64,000 nt of DNA, from assembly GCA_026545225.1 (NCBI GenBank), contig CM048849.1, positions 9,760,041-9,824,040 of the forward strand, read 5' to 3'. Source of the stretch: Cornus controversa (Eukaryota > Streptophyta > Magnoliopsida > Cornales > Cornaceae). The translations under genes and the position numbers were made by a program. Positions within the stretch are counted from its first letter, which is position 1. Every line of letters begins with the position of its first letter. Positions 35,902 through 47,557 of the stretch are shown here, piece by piece. The notes beneath the pieces were generated by a model. That model was not told the DNA's origin and did not search any database. It saw only the letters and a program-made list of their open reading frames with translations.

Positions 35902-37584
35902 CACTCCTAAACTTACATATTGCTAGTCCCTTAGCAATATAATAAAACAAAAGTAAAACAAAGGAAACTAACAAATACTAACTAAACTACCTAACTCCAC
36001 TTTCGTGGGAGAAACGATTGCATTTAGCATATGCAACAAGCCTTTAAACCCCTAGGTTCCCCCTAGTGGACGAGTATAGTCTCGTGAGGGTTTCCAGAAA
36101 TGTTACCCACAAACATCCAAAATTCTATTTCAATATTAATTGAAGAAGAAGATTACAATATATAGTTACAAACTTGCATTCAAGAATAACTTCAAATTTT
36201 CAAATTCCATAATTCAAAGCAATGGTCCCCACACATAATTCACATCAACATATCTCAAAATAATCAACTCTAGCTCCCTCGTGTAAAGTGAACTAGCAGT
36301 CCTCTCATGTAGCATAACCAAACTCTGAATATATTAAGGCACATACCCCTTTAACTCATTAGTTCTCCTTATTGAAATCATACTTCCAAACATGAATACA
36401 TGACTTTTTTATTTTTTTTTCATTATTCTTTTTTTTTTCATTGCTTTATTGGTTGTGCAATGTCTTGATCTATTAAGCTTTCTGAAAGATCCATGTAGTA
36501 AGCTTTCAGTTAGTGACTCCCAAACCAGATGGCTTTAGGGCACTAGGCTTAAAGATACCCCGAAGACCTAATTACTTGAATCAGTCAGGCTACAAATCAA
36601 GACAACCAATGCTCATCTTTTCTCACCCTTTCACTTTTAACGAAAACACTCCGTGCTTCCTGAGGCATAGAGGCCCGGTTACTCATGAAAAGGATCAAAT
36701 TGATTGCTTATTCATCACATTTTTTTTCTTTTCCTTTTCTTCTCTTTTTTCTTCTTTTCTTTTGAAGTCAAGTAAACACATCATCGGTACTCATTCTCAA
36801 GAGATACTAATTAATATCAAGCATATGTAAATCAATAACTCAAAACCAAAGTTTATACCCCATAAGACTATGCTAGTGTGTCTGTGCATGTAAGGAAACT
36901 ACAATTAATCTCTCCAAAACATGTTGTTGCAAACCATGATTAAAACCACATAATTTAAATCACAGTTTTCAAAATTTTCAAACATACTCAAAAATTGCAA
37001 GTTATGCACCTACATAAGGTATTAATCCTTTGAATAATGTCAAAACATTCTATCTAAAAAAAAAACAAAAGAAAATAATAAACAAACTAAGAAAATAAAA
37101 TAAAATAAAATCCTAATACAAAAAGATTTTCACACAAATTTCCCCCCATATTGCATTAAAGCAAACAAATAGGCATCGCCTCACCCCTAAACTTAAATTG
37201 TACATTGTCCTCAATGTACTATCAATTAAAGTATAGAGAAGAGTAAGAACAATGTTACCAGAAATCCAGAGAATAAGTGGCAAGAAAATAGAGCACATCA
37301 ATAGCATGAAGGCAATGCAAGCACACCCCCAAACTTGGATGTTAAAACCTGTCAAAACAAACCACTATACCCCAAAGATCAAGTGAAATAGTATGGGTGA
37401 AAATAAATATGAAAAAGAAAAATCCTAAAAAAAAATATATTTTTTTCATTTTTCATTTTTTTTTAAATTTTTTTAAAATTTTTATTTTATTTTATTTTTT
37501 TATTAAGATTAATAAGAATCTAACTACAAAAAGAAAAATAAAAACTAAAAATAAAATAAAATACAAAAGATGATTACCTTCCTG

Positions 37585-38814
37585 TCAAGGGTGTGGTGGT
37601 GACTGAGCATCTGGATCCAAGTTTGCTTGGCGCATGAGTGCACGCATCATCCTCCTCATCTCTAGTTGCTCTTGGCGAGTGTCACGAAAGTGATCCGCCA
37701 TCTCTATTCTCATTGCACCAAACTGTGTGGATACCTCTGTCTGTAGGGTGCCAAACTGGGTTGTCAACCCAGCAATCTGCCCCTCTAAATATTGATAATC
37801 ATGGCCACCAGCCTGTGCATGCACCTCCTCTTCCTCTGCCTCCATCTCCTCTGGATCTTCCACCGGTGGTGGTATATCTATATGCTCTCCTCCCTGGGCC
37901 AACCGAGATACCTCACCAGGCGCCGCTATGACTCTCTGGTGCATATGAGATCGGCTCAAATTCCAGTCATGCGTGCCATAATGAAGATCACGTGGAAAGG
38001 CAAGCTCGTCCTCATGGACTGCATACCCCTATGCCACAAGCAACTGGTGAATAATAGTAGGGAATGGAAACTCCCAGTCACTTGCACTGTCTGGTGCCTT
38101 GGCTACAACCTTGGAGTAGAACTTCTCCATCTGGCCCTAGACAATCTGTGGGAATGACAGCCAATGCCCAAAATGTATAGCATATAATGATTGAATGAAC
38201 TCTTGACGTCTTTCGGTTTTATGTCCAATTGGACATACATTCTTGAGTAGAACAGCATCAAGGAACCATAAATGATTTGGCATTGAAGACTTTGAAGCTG
38301 CATTCCTTTTCGGCCCAGAAAATTGGTTGCCACACAAACGTGCAACCACATTACCCACTGACAACTCGTCGGGTAAAGAAATATAGATATGAGATAAATC
38401 ATGTGGGCACTCATGAGGACAAACCATGGCAATGGCAATGGCAATGGATGACATGTCCACTCGAACTATTGTTCCATCTACGGAAGAAGTAAGCACATCC
38501 CGCTCATCAGGTGTCGGCATTAAGTTCTGATAAAATACCTTGACAAGCCTCGGGTAAATAGTAGATGAGAGTGGAACAATAATGGATGCCGACCGACGAT
38601 GACGGATGTCGAAAATCCCCCATCGTGTCTCAGGAAACATACCATAAAGTTCGGCTATGTCAAACGTGGTTTCAAAGTTCAACGCCCTTGGATGCCATCT
38701 CTCTTGAATACCTTCTCGGCGAGATCGTGAAGAACCTGTGGTCGGATCATGCCTCGCTCGGCGAGGATTACGGGAACTTGAAGCACCTTGGTGACTTGCT
38801 CTCTTTGGTGCCAT
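37585..38814 (-). pseudogene. Athila 3' ORF region (plant transposon protein domain)
   Basis: Fossil of the extra ORF that many Athila elements carry between pol and the 3' LTR. The 5' part (to 38814) starts MAPKRASHQGASSSRNPRRA, a basic, serine-rich N-terminus, then a globular region with YISLPDELSVGNVVARLCGN that resembles the domain called putative plant transposon protein. The 3' part (37585-37959) has an acidic stretch and a coiled-coil-like run (QFGTLQTEVSTQFGAMRIEM). Function is unknown; in Athila this ORF has been called env-like by position. It is broken. 38815-39845 holds no part I recognise. Confidence 0.65.
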
Positions 38815-39845
38815 AGAAGTAGAAAAAGTGTGGTTGAGGAATTAAATCGAACACTTGGTGTGCACAATTCTTTTGTAACCTTCAACCTCCTCTTTTCGGC
38901 AGTTTTTCCACCCAAATTGAACAAGTGAATGCACCAAATTGATCCCCCACACTTGGTCTTCAAAAGCCCTCAAAAAGATTTGAATAAATTCTTCAAAGAA
39001 AAACTTCACTTACTTTGATGTTGAACTTGAAAAAGTGAGAGCTTCCTTTGAGAACTAGTGCTTTTTGATCCGGTTTGATGTTGAAGTTGATGATGATCAA
39101 TGTTGAATTCTTGTTTAATACTCACCAATTGAAGAAATTAATTTTCCGGATGATGTAGGACTTGAATTGGAGTTCAAAGAGGTTTAGGATGCAAGTAGTA
39201 TCAATATAGGAGGAGTGGGTGTCCATATATAAGGAGGATTCTCGGCCAGCCCAAGTTTTGGGCTTGGGCGATCGATCCCCCCAGCCATAGGCGATCGATC
39301 GCCCAGCTAGTTGGGGTCATCCTTGAAAAATATGAAGGGGCGATCGATCCCCCTCAATTGGGGTGATCGATCCCCCTCCTGAAGGCCTGTTTGACCCTCC
39401 ATTGCCCAAGTTCGACCGAGACTTGATAATTTTGAGTCTCCATCGCCCAAGGTCGACCGAGAGCACGATTTTTCACCCGTCTTGAGTCCAAATACCTCGG
39501 TACACCTCTTGACATCCTCCGGAAGCAACTTATACATCAAAAACTCAAAGAAAAAACATTAAAACGCAACTAGAATTGAAGAAAAAGTTACGAAAACTAA
39601 AACTAAAAATTAAAATTAAAGAAAACTAAAGGAAATAAAGTATAGAAATACATATAGAACCTATAATTTAACGTTGGTAGGAGACGATTGACTCTCCAAA
39701 GGGATTAAGTCGGATAGACGGGATCCGTCAAGTCGACGGACTCTACGTCTCTTCTTGGCACACCTCCTTCCACACAATGCTTCAACCTTTGGCCATTAAC
39801 TTTCATCAAACCAATTCCAAACAATTGCTCATCCGGGAATGAGTC

Positions 39846-41780
39846 TCAAATAGGTAATGCATCGATCACCGGCTCAAATTCAATCCGAGATAAATGATCC
39901 GCAACCACATTCTCCGTCCCCTTTTTGTCTTTTATCTCCAAATCAAATTCTTGCAGCAATAAAATCCATCGAATAAGACGCGGTTTGATTTCTTTCTTCG
40001 CCAATAAGTGTCTCAATGCTACATGATCAGAGTAGACAACCACCTTGGACCCCAGTAAATAAGAACGAAACTTGTCCAAGGCAAACACTACAGCTAGAAG
40101 CTCTTTCTCTATGGTTGTATAATTGAGTTGGGCATCAGAGAGAGTCTTACTAGCGTAATAGATGACATATGGTCGTTTCTCTACTCTTTGTCCCAACACT
40201 GCTCCCACTGCATAATCAGAGGCATCACACATGATTTCAAAAGGTATAACCCATTTTGGTGATTGCATAATTGGTGCAGAAGATAATAGAGATCGAAGTT
40301 TTTCAAAAGCTTGCACACAATCTTCATCAAAGATAAATGGAACATCTTTAGATAACAAATGGCACAATGGTCGAGCCACTTTACTGAAATCCTTGATATA
40401 TCTTCTATAGAACCCAGCATGGCCTAAGAAGGATCGAACTTGCCTTACCGAAGTTGGATGAGGCAGAGTTGCAATTAGGTCGATCTTTGCTTTATCAACT
40501 TCAATGCCCCTCTCTGAAACAACATGGCCCAATACAATACCTTCTTTCACCATAAAATGGCTCTTCTCCCAACTAAGTACCAAATTCCGTTCTCGGCACC
40601 TTTGAAGCACAAGTGATAAATTGCTCAAACAGTGTTCAAAGGATGATCCAAAAACAGAGAAGTCATCCATGAACACCTCCAAGAATTTTTCCACCATGTC
40701 AGAAAAGATGGCCATCATACACCTCTGGAATGTAGCCGGAGCATTACATAATCCAAAGGGCATACGACGATAAGCAAAAGTACCAAAGGGACAAGTGAAA
40801 GTGGTATTCTCTTGATCTTCTGGATCCATAGCTACTTGGTTATAACCAGAGTAGCCATCAAGAAAGTAATAATAGCTCTGACCAGCTAACCTTTCAAGTA
40901 TTTGATCAATGAATGGAAGAGGGAAGTGATCTTTCCGTGTCATAGAATTGAGTTTTCTGTAATCAATGCAAACACACCATCCTGTGGCAGTACGTTGTGG
41001 AACAAGCTCTCCCATATAGTTAGGGACAATGGTAAGACCAGATTTCCTTGGAACCACCTGTGTCGGACTCACCCATGTGCTGTCAGAAATTGGATAAATG
41101 ATTCCTGCATCAAGTAACTTGACAACCTCTTTCTTTACCACCTCCTTCATGTTGGGGTTCAGTCGCCTCTGTGCCTCTCTAGTTGGCTTACATCCTTCTT
41201 CCAAATGGATTTTGTGCATGCAAACTGAGGGATCAATGCCCTTAAGATCAGCAACACTCCATCCAATTGCTTCACGATGTTGGTATAAAACCTCTATTAT
41301 GCTCTTCTCTTGAACTTCTGTCAGATCAGAGGCAATTATAACAGGAAGAGTTTTCTGTGCCCCCAAGAATACATATTTTAATTTGTCAGGTAAGGGCTTC
41401 AATTCTAATTCTGGAGGGGACTCCAATGAAGGCACAAGGGGAGTGCTAGAGAGAAAAGGTAGTGGCTCAATTGGAATTCTTCATGGTGAAGTATTCTGAA
41501 TAGCATCCACTTCCAGCATAGCATGCACTTCTTCACATAACCCTTCATCATTAATGTTCTCAAAGTCACAAAGAGACTTACATACCTCCAGGGAGTTTTG
41601 AGATATAGAGGATGAAACAAATTCCTCTACACATTCATCAATATCATCCATGCAGAACACATCACTCTGATCTGGGGGGTGTTGGATAGCATTGAACACA
41701 TTAAGCTTGACATTCATGTTGCCAAATGAAATATCCATGATCCCCGACCTACAGTTTATGCAAGCATCAGCAGTAGCTAG
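39846..41780 (-). pseudogene. Athila-like pol: RT and RNase H
   Basis: Reverse transcriptase and RNase H of element 2. Recognised blocks are [50 protein letters not shown] (catalytic DD pair) and the RNase H stretch [15 protein letters not shown] with [12 protein letters not shown]. The upstream end (41480-41780) continues the protease-side sequence, reading ATADACINCRSG and VKLNVFNA, where the nested LTR at 41785 begins. The sequence style is Athila/Tat. It is a fossil. Confidence 0.9.
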
Positions 41781-43029
41781 AAAATGTAATACCCCAGAAA
41801 ATTTAGGTGTCAATTTAATCTCTTTACATTATTACTTTATTTTATTAATTCATGTGAAATGTTTTTTTTTATATAAATTATCATTGTAGGTGAGTTGCTT
41901 GTCTTTTATACATGCATTTTATCATTTTATGTGAATTGGTATTAATTGTGTGTTATTTTATTTAAATGTTTTGGGTTGGGCTAGGGAGGAATTTGGGCTA
42001 GTATGAGTGGGCTAAGGTTATGTTTAAAATGATGGGCCTAGGGTTGAAATAATATTTTATTGCTATTGTTAGTATTATTAATTTGATTTTAATTAGTTTT
42101 AGGAAAATCAATAAAAAGAATAATTAAGACAAAAAGGAAAAGAAAAGAAGAAGAAATTAGGGTTGCCGTTGTTTTACGCACAGAACTAAGAGCGAGTAAA
42201 CGAAAGAGAGAAGGGAGTGACGATCGGGTGAACAAATTGATTCGTCAGGAAAAAGGCAAGTTCGAACTCTTCTCTTCCCCTTTGAATCTGTATACATATA
42301 TATTTTTGTATATTCATGTTGCTGAAATATATATGTAATATATATATTAATTGTATAGACATGTTGCTAGAAATTGTATACAATTAATTATGAAATTAAA
42401 TGATTTTTCATGTTAAGAATTTCTGTGAATTAAACATGAAAATTTTGGAGTTTTGGTACTATTTTAGGGTATTTTTGCATATATATATACATGTATATAT
42501 GACTGTATAGGCGTGTATGTATATATATATATACATGAAATTGGGTTTACTGTATTCATCATTTTTGAACGTTTTTGTTCCAATTAACAGGTAGATCTTA
42601 CTTTCTAGAACAATCCTTGAAAGTTTGGTTGTGAACCGTTTGGTAGATTGACGGGAAATTGAGTTTGAAATTTTAGAATTTTGAAACTTGAAATTGGGCG
42701 TTTTTAATTTAGGCCGCAAGAGGTGATAATTTTGGTACCAATGCGTAGCTTAGATCGATACGAGTTCAATGGTATATTTATATACGCGATTCGGTGCCCG
42801 GAAGTGATCGGAAAGTTTTCCTCCATTGTTGGGAGCGTGAAGTTTCAGGTGGGGAAGAAGAAGGAAAGAAAAAAAAAAAAAAGGGGGGCCACCTGGCCGC
42901 CGGCGCGTGGGGGCGCGTGCCGCCTGCGCCGGTGGCCGGAAAAGTATTTTTGGGGCCCACTCTCGGGGGCCCACCTCTGGGTCCAATATGGGCCCATTCC
43001 GAATTGTTTTGATATTTATTTTGTATTTT

Positions 43030-43690
43030 TGAAATTTTTGGGAAAACTTGAAAATATGGAAAAATCATTTTTTTTAAATACTTTTATAATTCCAAAAATT
43101 CCCAAAATTTTATGTCAACTTCTTGGGAGCTTAAGGGGCTTGGGGTTTAAATTTCATATCAAAATTATTTACCATTGTCTTTAAATTAATTTTTAAAGTG
43201 TCTAAAAACTGGATTTTTCAGCCTCTTTAATTTTAGAAAATAGTTAGAAATTTCCAAAATTTCCAAAATTTTTACTGTAGCTCTATAGAGGCTACATACA
43301 CTTGGGTTTAAAGTTTCAACCCAAAATAATCTTTCCTTGCTATTCAATTGATTTTTAAAGTGTCTAAAAGTGGATTTTTCACTTTCTGTAATTTTATAAA
43401 AATACTTTTATAATTTCAAAAATTCCCAAATTTTTACTGTAATTCTCTGGAGGATAAATACACTTGGGTTTAAATTTTCAACTCAAAATAATCTTTCCTT
43501 GCTGCTCAATTGATTTTTAAAGTGTCTAAAAGTTGGATTTTTCACTTTCTGTAATTTTAGAAAATACTTCTGAAATTCCAAAAATTCCCAAAATTGTTCT
43601 GTAACTGTTTAGAGATTAAATGACCTTGGGTTTAAATTTTCACCTCGAATTGAGCTTTCCTTGGTGTTCAATTAATTTTTAAAGTGCCTA
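43030..43690 (+). repeat. 162-bp degenerate tandem repeat in solo LTR
   Basis: Four to five units; the anchor TTTTAAAGTG starts at 43191, 43353, 43515 and 43677, exactly 162 bp apart, although intervening bases have diverged. Confidence 0.85.
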
Positions 43691-44059
43691 AAAGTTGGAT
43701 TTTCACCTTCTTTGGTTTATTAAAAATGTTTTTAAATTACAGAAAATTCCAGAATATTTTCTTAGTGTTCTTAGAAGTGAAATAGGCCCAGAAACCTAGA
43801 TAAGAGTAAGTTTAGATCCCCTCAGAGATTTGAGTGCATTGGAGGTTGGTTTGGGGAATTGTTTCCTCTAATGGATGTTAAATTATTTTGATTTAATCGA
43901 TTGTGTTTATTATATATATAAATGCACATGGGATACTTGATTATAGTCTACTTGTGAACGATTTGTCTTATGATGATAATTTCATGTTGGATGATTTGAA
44001 ATAACGTTTGTGCAAATTTAAATCATAATGCACCTTGTTATTTTATATTGCATATTGGA

Positions 44060-44370
44060 ATGTATCTATGCATTTTATTTGGCATGTAAGGATTGCCCGG
44101 CGTGTCAGGATCGCCTATACCTAATAAGGTATCTATATATTTTATTTGGCATGTAAGGATTGCCCGGCGTGTCAGGATCGCCCATACCTAATAAGGTATC
44201 TATGCATTTTATTTGGCATGTCAGGATTGCCCGGCGTGTCAGGATCGCCCATACCTAATAAGGTATCTATACATTTTATTTGGCGTGTTAGGATCGCCCA
44301 TACCTAATAAGGTATCTATACATTTTATTTGGCGTGTCAGGATCGCCTATATCTAATAAGGTATCTATAT
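44060..44370 (+). repeat. 67-bp minisatellite in solo LTR
   Basis: About four and a half units with ATTTGGCATGTAAGGATTGC and CCTAATAAGGTATCTA. The last two units lack the GCCCGGCGTGTCAGGAT half and are shorter. Confidence 0.9.
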
Positions 44371-45226
44371 GTGTATGCACATGTTTTCTTTATTTTGAAC
44401 TTAAAGAATGTGTTCATTGTTGGATGATAAGGGTGTGTTGGAACAATGTATAAGATGATTTTACTTCTGAAAACATGAGCTAAATAGGAAATGACTAGTA
44501 TGTATATATCTATACCTATTAAGGTATCAAAAGATTAAATGATGGCATGTTAGGATTGCTTAAACTTGATATTATTTTATATTATGTTTATTTCTGCTGA
44601 ACGTAAGGAACGTGTTCACGTTTGCATAATAAGGGTTTGGGTAGAATATTATAAATATTGACTGTTGTTTTGGAAACACGAAACTGGGTAAAAGAATAAC
44701 TTGTAGGTTAAATCTATAGACTTATTTTATGTCCCTTATATTGAGGGTATGTATATTGGTTCTCTGATTGGGATGTAGTAGATAGAACTTGCTCGTGGGT
44801 TTAACCCACTGTGTTGATATTTCAGGTTTCAGACAGGTTCCACCGCGAGGATAGAGTTTTAGGGTTTGGTTGTAGCAGACGTCTCATCTCATCAGTTACT
44901 TGGTAGGAACTTGTCTTCTTCAAGAGTCATACTATGACATTTTGAGACTTTGATTATTGGTATTAATTCTAGAATTGAAAACTTTGGTTCATTCTGGTTA
45001 AGGGGTCCTTGGGTTACAGGACTTCCAAATTGTATTACCGGACATATACTTGTTTAGTTAACAGTTATTTTAATTCAGAGGAACTTTCTTTTCTGCTTTT
45101 AGAAAATTGTTCATTATATCTTTTGTATTCTATGCTTGTTGCTACCAGTTGTATATATCTCCCAGGTTTTGTGTATGAGACTGGCCACCTCATGCGCGAA
45201 ATTTTCTGGGGGGGTATTTCAGAAAA

Positions 45227-46224
45227 GGTCGACCAAGGATCACTGGAATGTGCCTCTTCGGATTGTGAACCGGCTCAGTGTCAAGTACAATAAAATCAAC
45301 AGGGAAGTAGAACTTGTCCACTTTTATGAGCACATCTTCTATGATTCCTTGGGGCTGCTTTGTTGATCTATCTGCAAATTGTAATACCACCGAGGTAGGC
45401 TTCAATTTTTCCAAGCCCAATTGTAAGTAGACTGAATAGGGTAGCAAATTCACACTTGCACCCAAATCAAGAAGAGCTTTATCCACATGGTGCTCCCCAA
45501 TAATACATGAGATAGTTGGAGCACCAGGATCTTTGTACTTTGGAGGAGTACACTGCTGAATTATCGAACTTACTTGTTGTGGCAACATTACTTTCTTTGG
45601 CACATGACTTTTAGAACGCCTTTTCTGAGTGCACAAGTCCTTCAAAAATTTTGCATAAGGAGGAATTTGCTTGATGGCATCAAGGAGTGGCAAATTAATC
45701 TTCACTTGGCGAAATACCTCCATCATGTCATGCAGCTTGTTCCCTTGCTTCCCCAATTTAGATGCTTCTAGGAAACGTTGTGGGAAAGGAGCCTTGGGCT
45801 CATAAGGAATTTCAACATTTGGACTTGTGGTCACTTTTTCTTCTTCTTTCTTCTCACCCACCTTATTATCAATTATTTTCCCACTTCTCAAAGTGGTAAT
45901 AGCTTGAACTTGCTCATGGTGTGGGTTGCTTGTGGAAGCTTGCATCCCTCTTGGATTAGCAATTGGTTGACTAGGGAGCTTCCCTTCTTCTCTTCTACTC
46001 AATGAAGTAGCAAGCTGTCCAAACTGAGATTCCAGTTTGGCAATGGATTGAGAATGCGAGTGCACTAGCTGAACTGTAGATTGTACTGTTGCTGCAGTAG
46101 CTTGCACTGTCTCTATAAGAGAATCAAGCTTGTCAAATTTGGACAAGGTAAGAGTCAGCTTGTCTTCAATAGCAGAAATTCTTTGGGCCATAGGACTTTG
46201 TGTTTGATATTGTTGTTGAGGCAC
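45227..46224 (-). pseudogene. Athila-like gag end and protease
   Basis: Reads on the minus strand a linker rich in Q, T and charged residues, then a retropepsin-type protease with LLDLGASVNLLPYSVY and the flap-side block HIPVILGRPFL. The nested solo LTR sits directly after GRPFL. The family pattern for Athila/Tat protease is DLGASVSLMP...ILGRPFL. It is a fossil. Confidence 0.85.
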
Positions 46225-46248
46225 AAAAGTCCTAGGATGATATGATGG

Positions 46249-47412
46249 TTACATTGCTGCCCCTTGATTACTGTAAGAAAAACCAGGATGATTCCTCCAT
46301 GTGGGATTGTAAGTGTTACCTCGTGGAAGATTAATTGGTCCAGTGAAAGTAGCTTGAACTTGCTCATGTTGAATATCGAAAAATTGCCCCACCGAAGGAC
46401 AATTGCTCACATTATGCATAGGACTAGAGCAAAATTCACAAGGGCCTAGCAATGAAGAATTTGAAGCAGAAGGAGTTTGATTGGCAGCCATAATTACTGC
46501 CACCTTCTGTGCAATTAAATCAATATCAGTTGGCACAGCTTCTGAAGCACCAACCTCAAAAATCCCATCAGTTTTCCTGGTAGTGGCAGGTCTGCTAGAA
46601 CGAGTAGAGGACACATGTTGTAGATAGTTGTCACTAAGATTTTCAAATAAGGTCCATGCCTCTTCTTCACTCTTCAACATAAAAGTACCTCCACACGACG
46701 CATCAACCATCTGTCTGTTGGCTTCTGTGAGCCCTTCATGAAAACTCTGCACTAGTTGCCACTTAGGAACTTGATGATGGGGACACTTCCTAAGAAGGTC
46801 CTTGAATCTTTCCCATGTATCATAAAATTGTTCCCCCTCATGTTGGGAGAAACCAGTGATAGCACGTCTGAACTGATTAGTCTTCCCTATTGGAAAATAC
46901 TTCTTGAGAAACTCATGTTGTATCTGAGTCCAAGTCGTGATAGAACCAGCCGGTAGAGAATTGAACCAATACTTTGCTTTGTCTTTCAGAGAGAATGGAA
47001 AAAGTCTCATTCTGAAAGCATCTTCAGAGAAGTTGTGAATTTTTGTAGTTGAGCACACTTCAATGAAGTCATCCAGATGCTTGTAAGGGTCTTCTTGAGT
47101 CAGCCCAAAATAAGATGGTAGCATCTGAATAATGCTAGACTTGATCTCATAATTCTGTGCTGTGACATTAGGCAATTGAAAACCTGCTGGCGAGGTATAT
47201 GTCTCAGGAACATAGTAGTCCCTTAGCAATCTAGCTCTTTCTCCGTCAGCATTAGGAACAAGATTGTTATTCCTCTCTTCTGCCATGTCTTCAATTAATT
47301 CTTCCTCTTGCACAATGGTCTCAACAGGGATGTTCCCCTGTTGTCTAAGAGTACGTTCAGGTTCAGGATCAAGAGGTATCAAAGGATCAGCTACAGAACG
47401 ACGACCTTGCAT
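46249..47412 (-). pseudogene. Athila-like gag
   Basis: 388-codon frame on the minus strand. A Retrotrans_gag core (ALKDKAKYWF-type block, here SLKDKAKYWFNSLP) is followed by HEFLKKYFPIGKTNQFRRAI and a Cys/His cluster CEFCSSPMHNVSNCP near the end, a degenerate zinc knuckle as in Athila. It lies 5' to the protease and just inside the primer site. It is part of a broken element. Confidence 0.88.
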
Positions 47413-47534
47413 ATATTAGCCAAAAGCACCTGAAAAGAAAACAAAAACAAAATTAAAAATAAAATATAAAAATTTCCTAAACTAAAAATCCAATTAAAAC
47501 TAATTCTGTAAAATCCAATCAATCAAATAGATAA

Positions 47535-47552
47535 TCCCCGGCAACGGCGCCA
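47535..47552 (-). other. Primer binding site, tRNA-Asp type
   Basis: On the minus strand TGGCGCCGTTGCCGGGGA, which is complementary to the 3' end of plant tRNA-Asp, the primer known for Athila/Tat elements. It lies 5 bp inside the 5' LTR. Confidence 0.92.
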
Positions 47553-47557
47553 AAAAT

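Larger units (their letters stand above)
41785..45221 (+). mobile_element. Solo LTR of long Tekay-like family, TSD GAAAA
   Basis: A 3,437-bp LTR nested in the pol region of Athila-like element 2. Ends are TGTAATACCCC and GGGGTATTTCA. A perfect 5-bp TSD, GAAAA, lies at 41780-41784 and 45222-45226. It has no internal region, so it is a solo LTR. Inside are a GC-rich hairpin-prone block (about 42890-43000), a 162-bp degenerate repeat (43030-43690) and a 67-bp minisatellite (44060-44370). Length and TGTAAYACCCC ends fit Tekay/Del LTRs, but without a primer site or coding part the clade is inference. It is the best reference copy in the window for the family. Confidence 0.9.
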
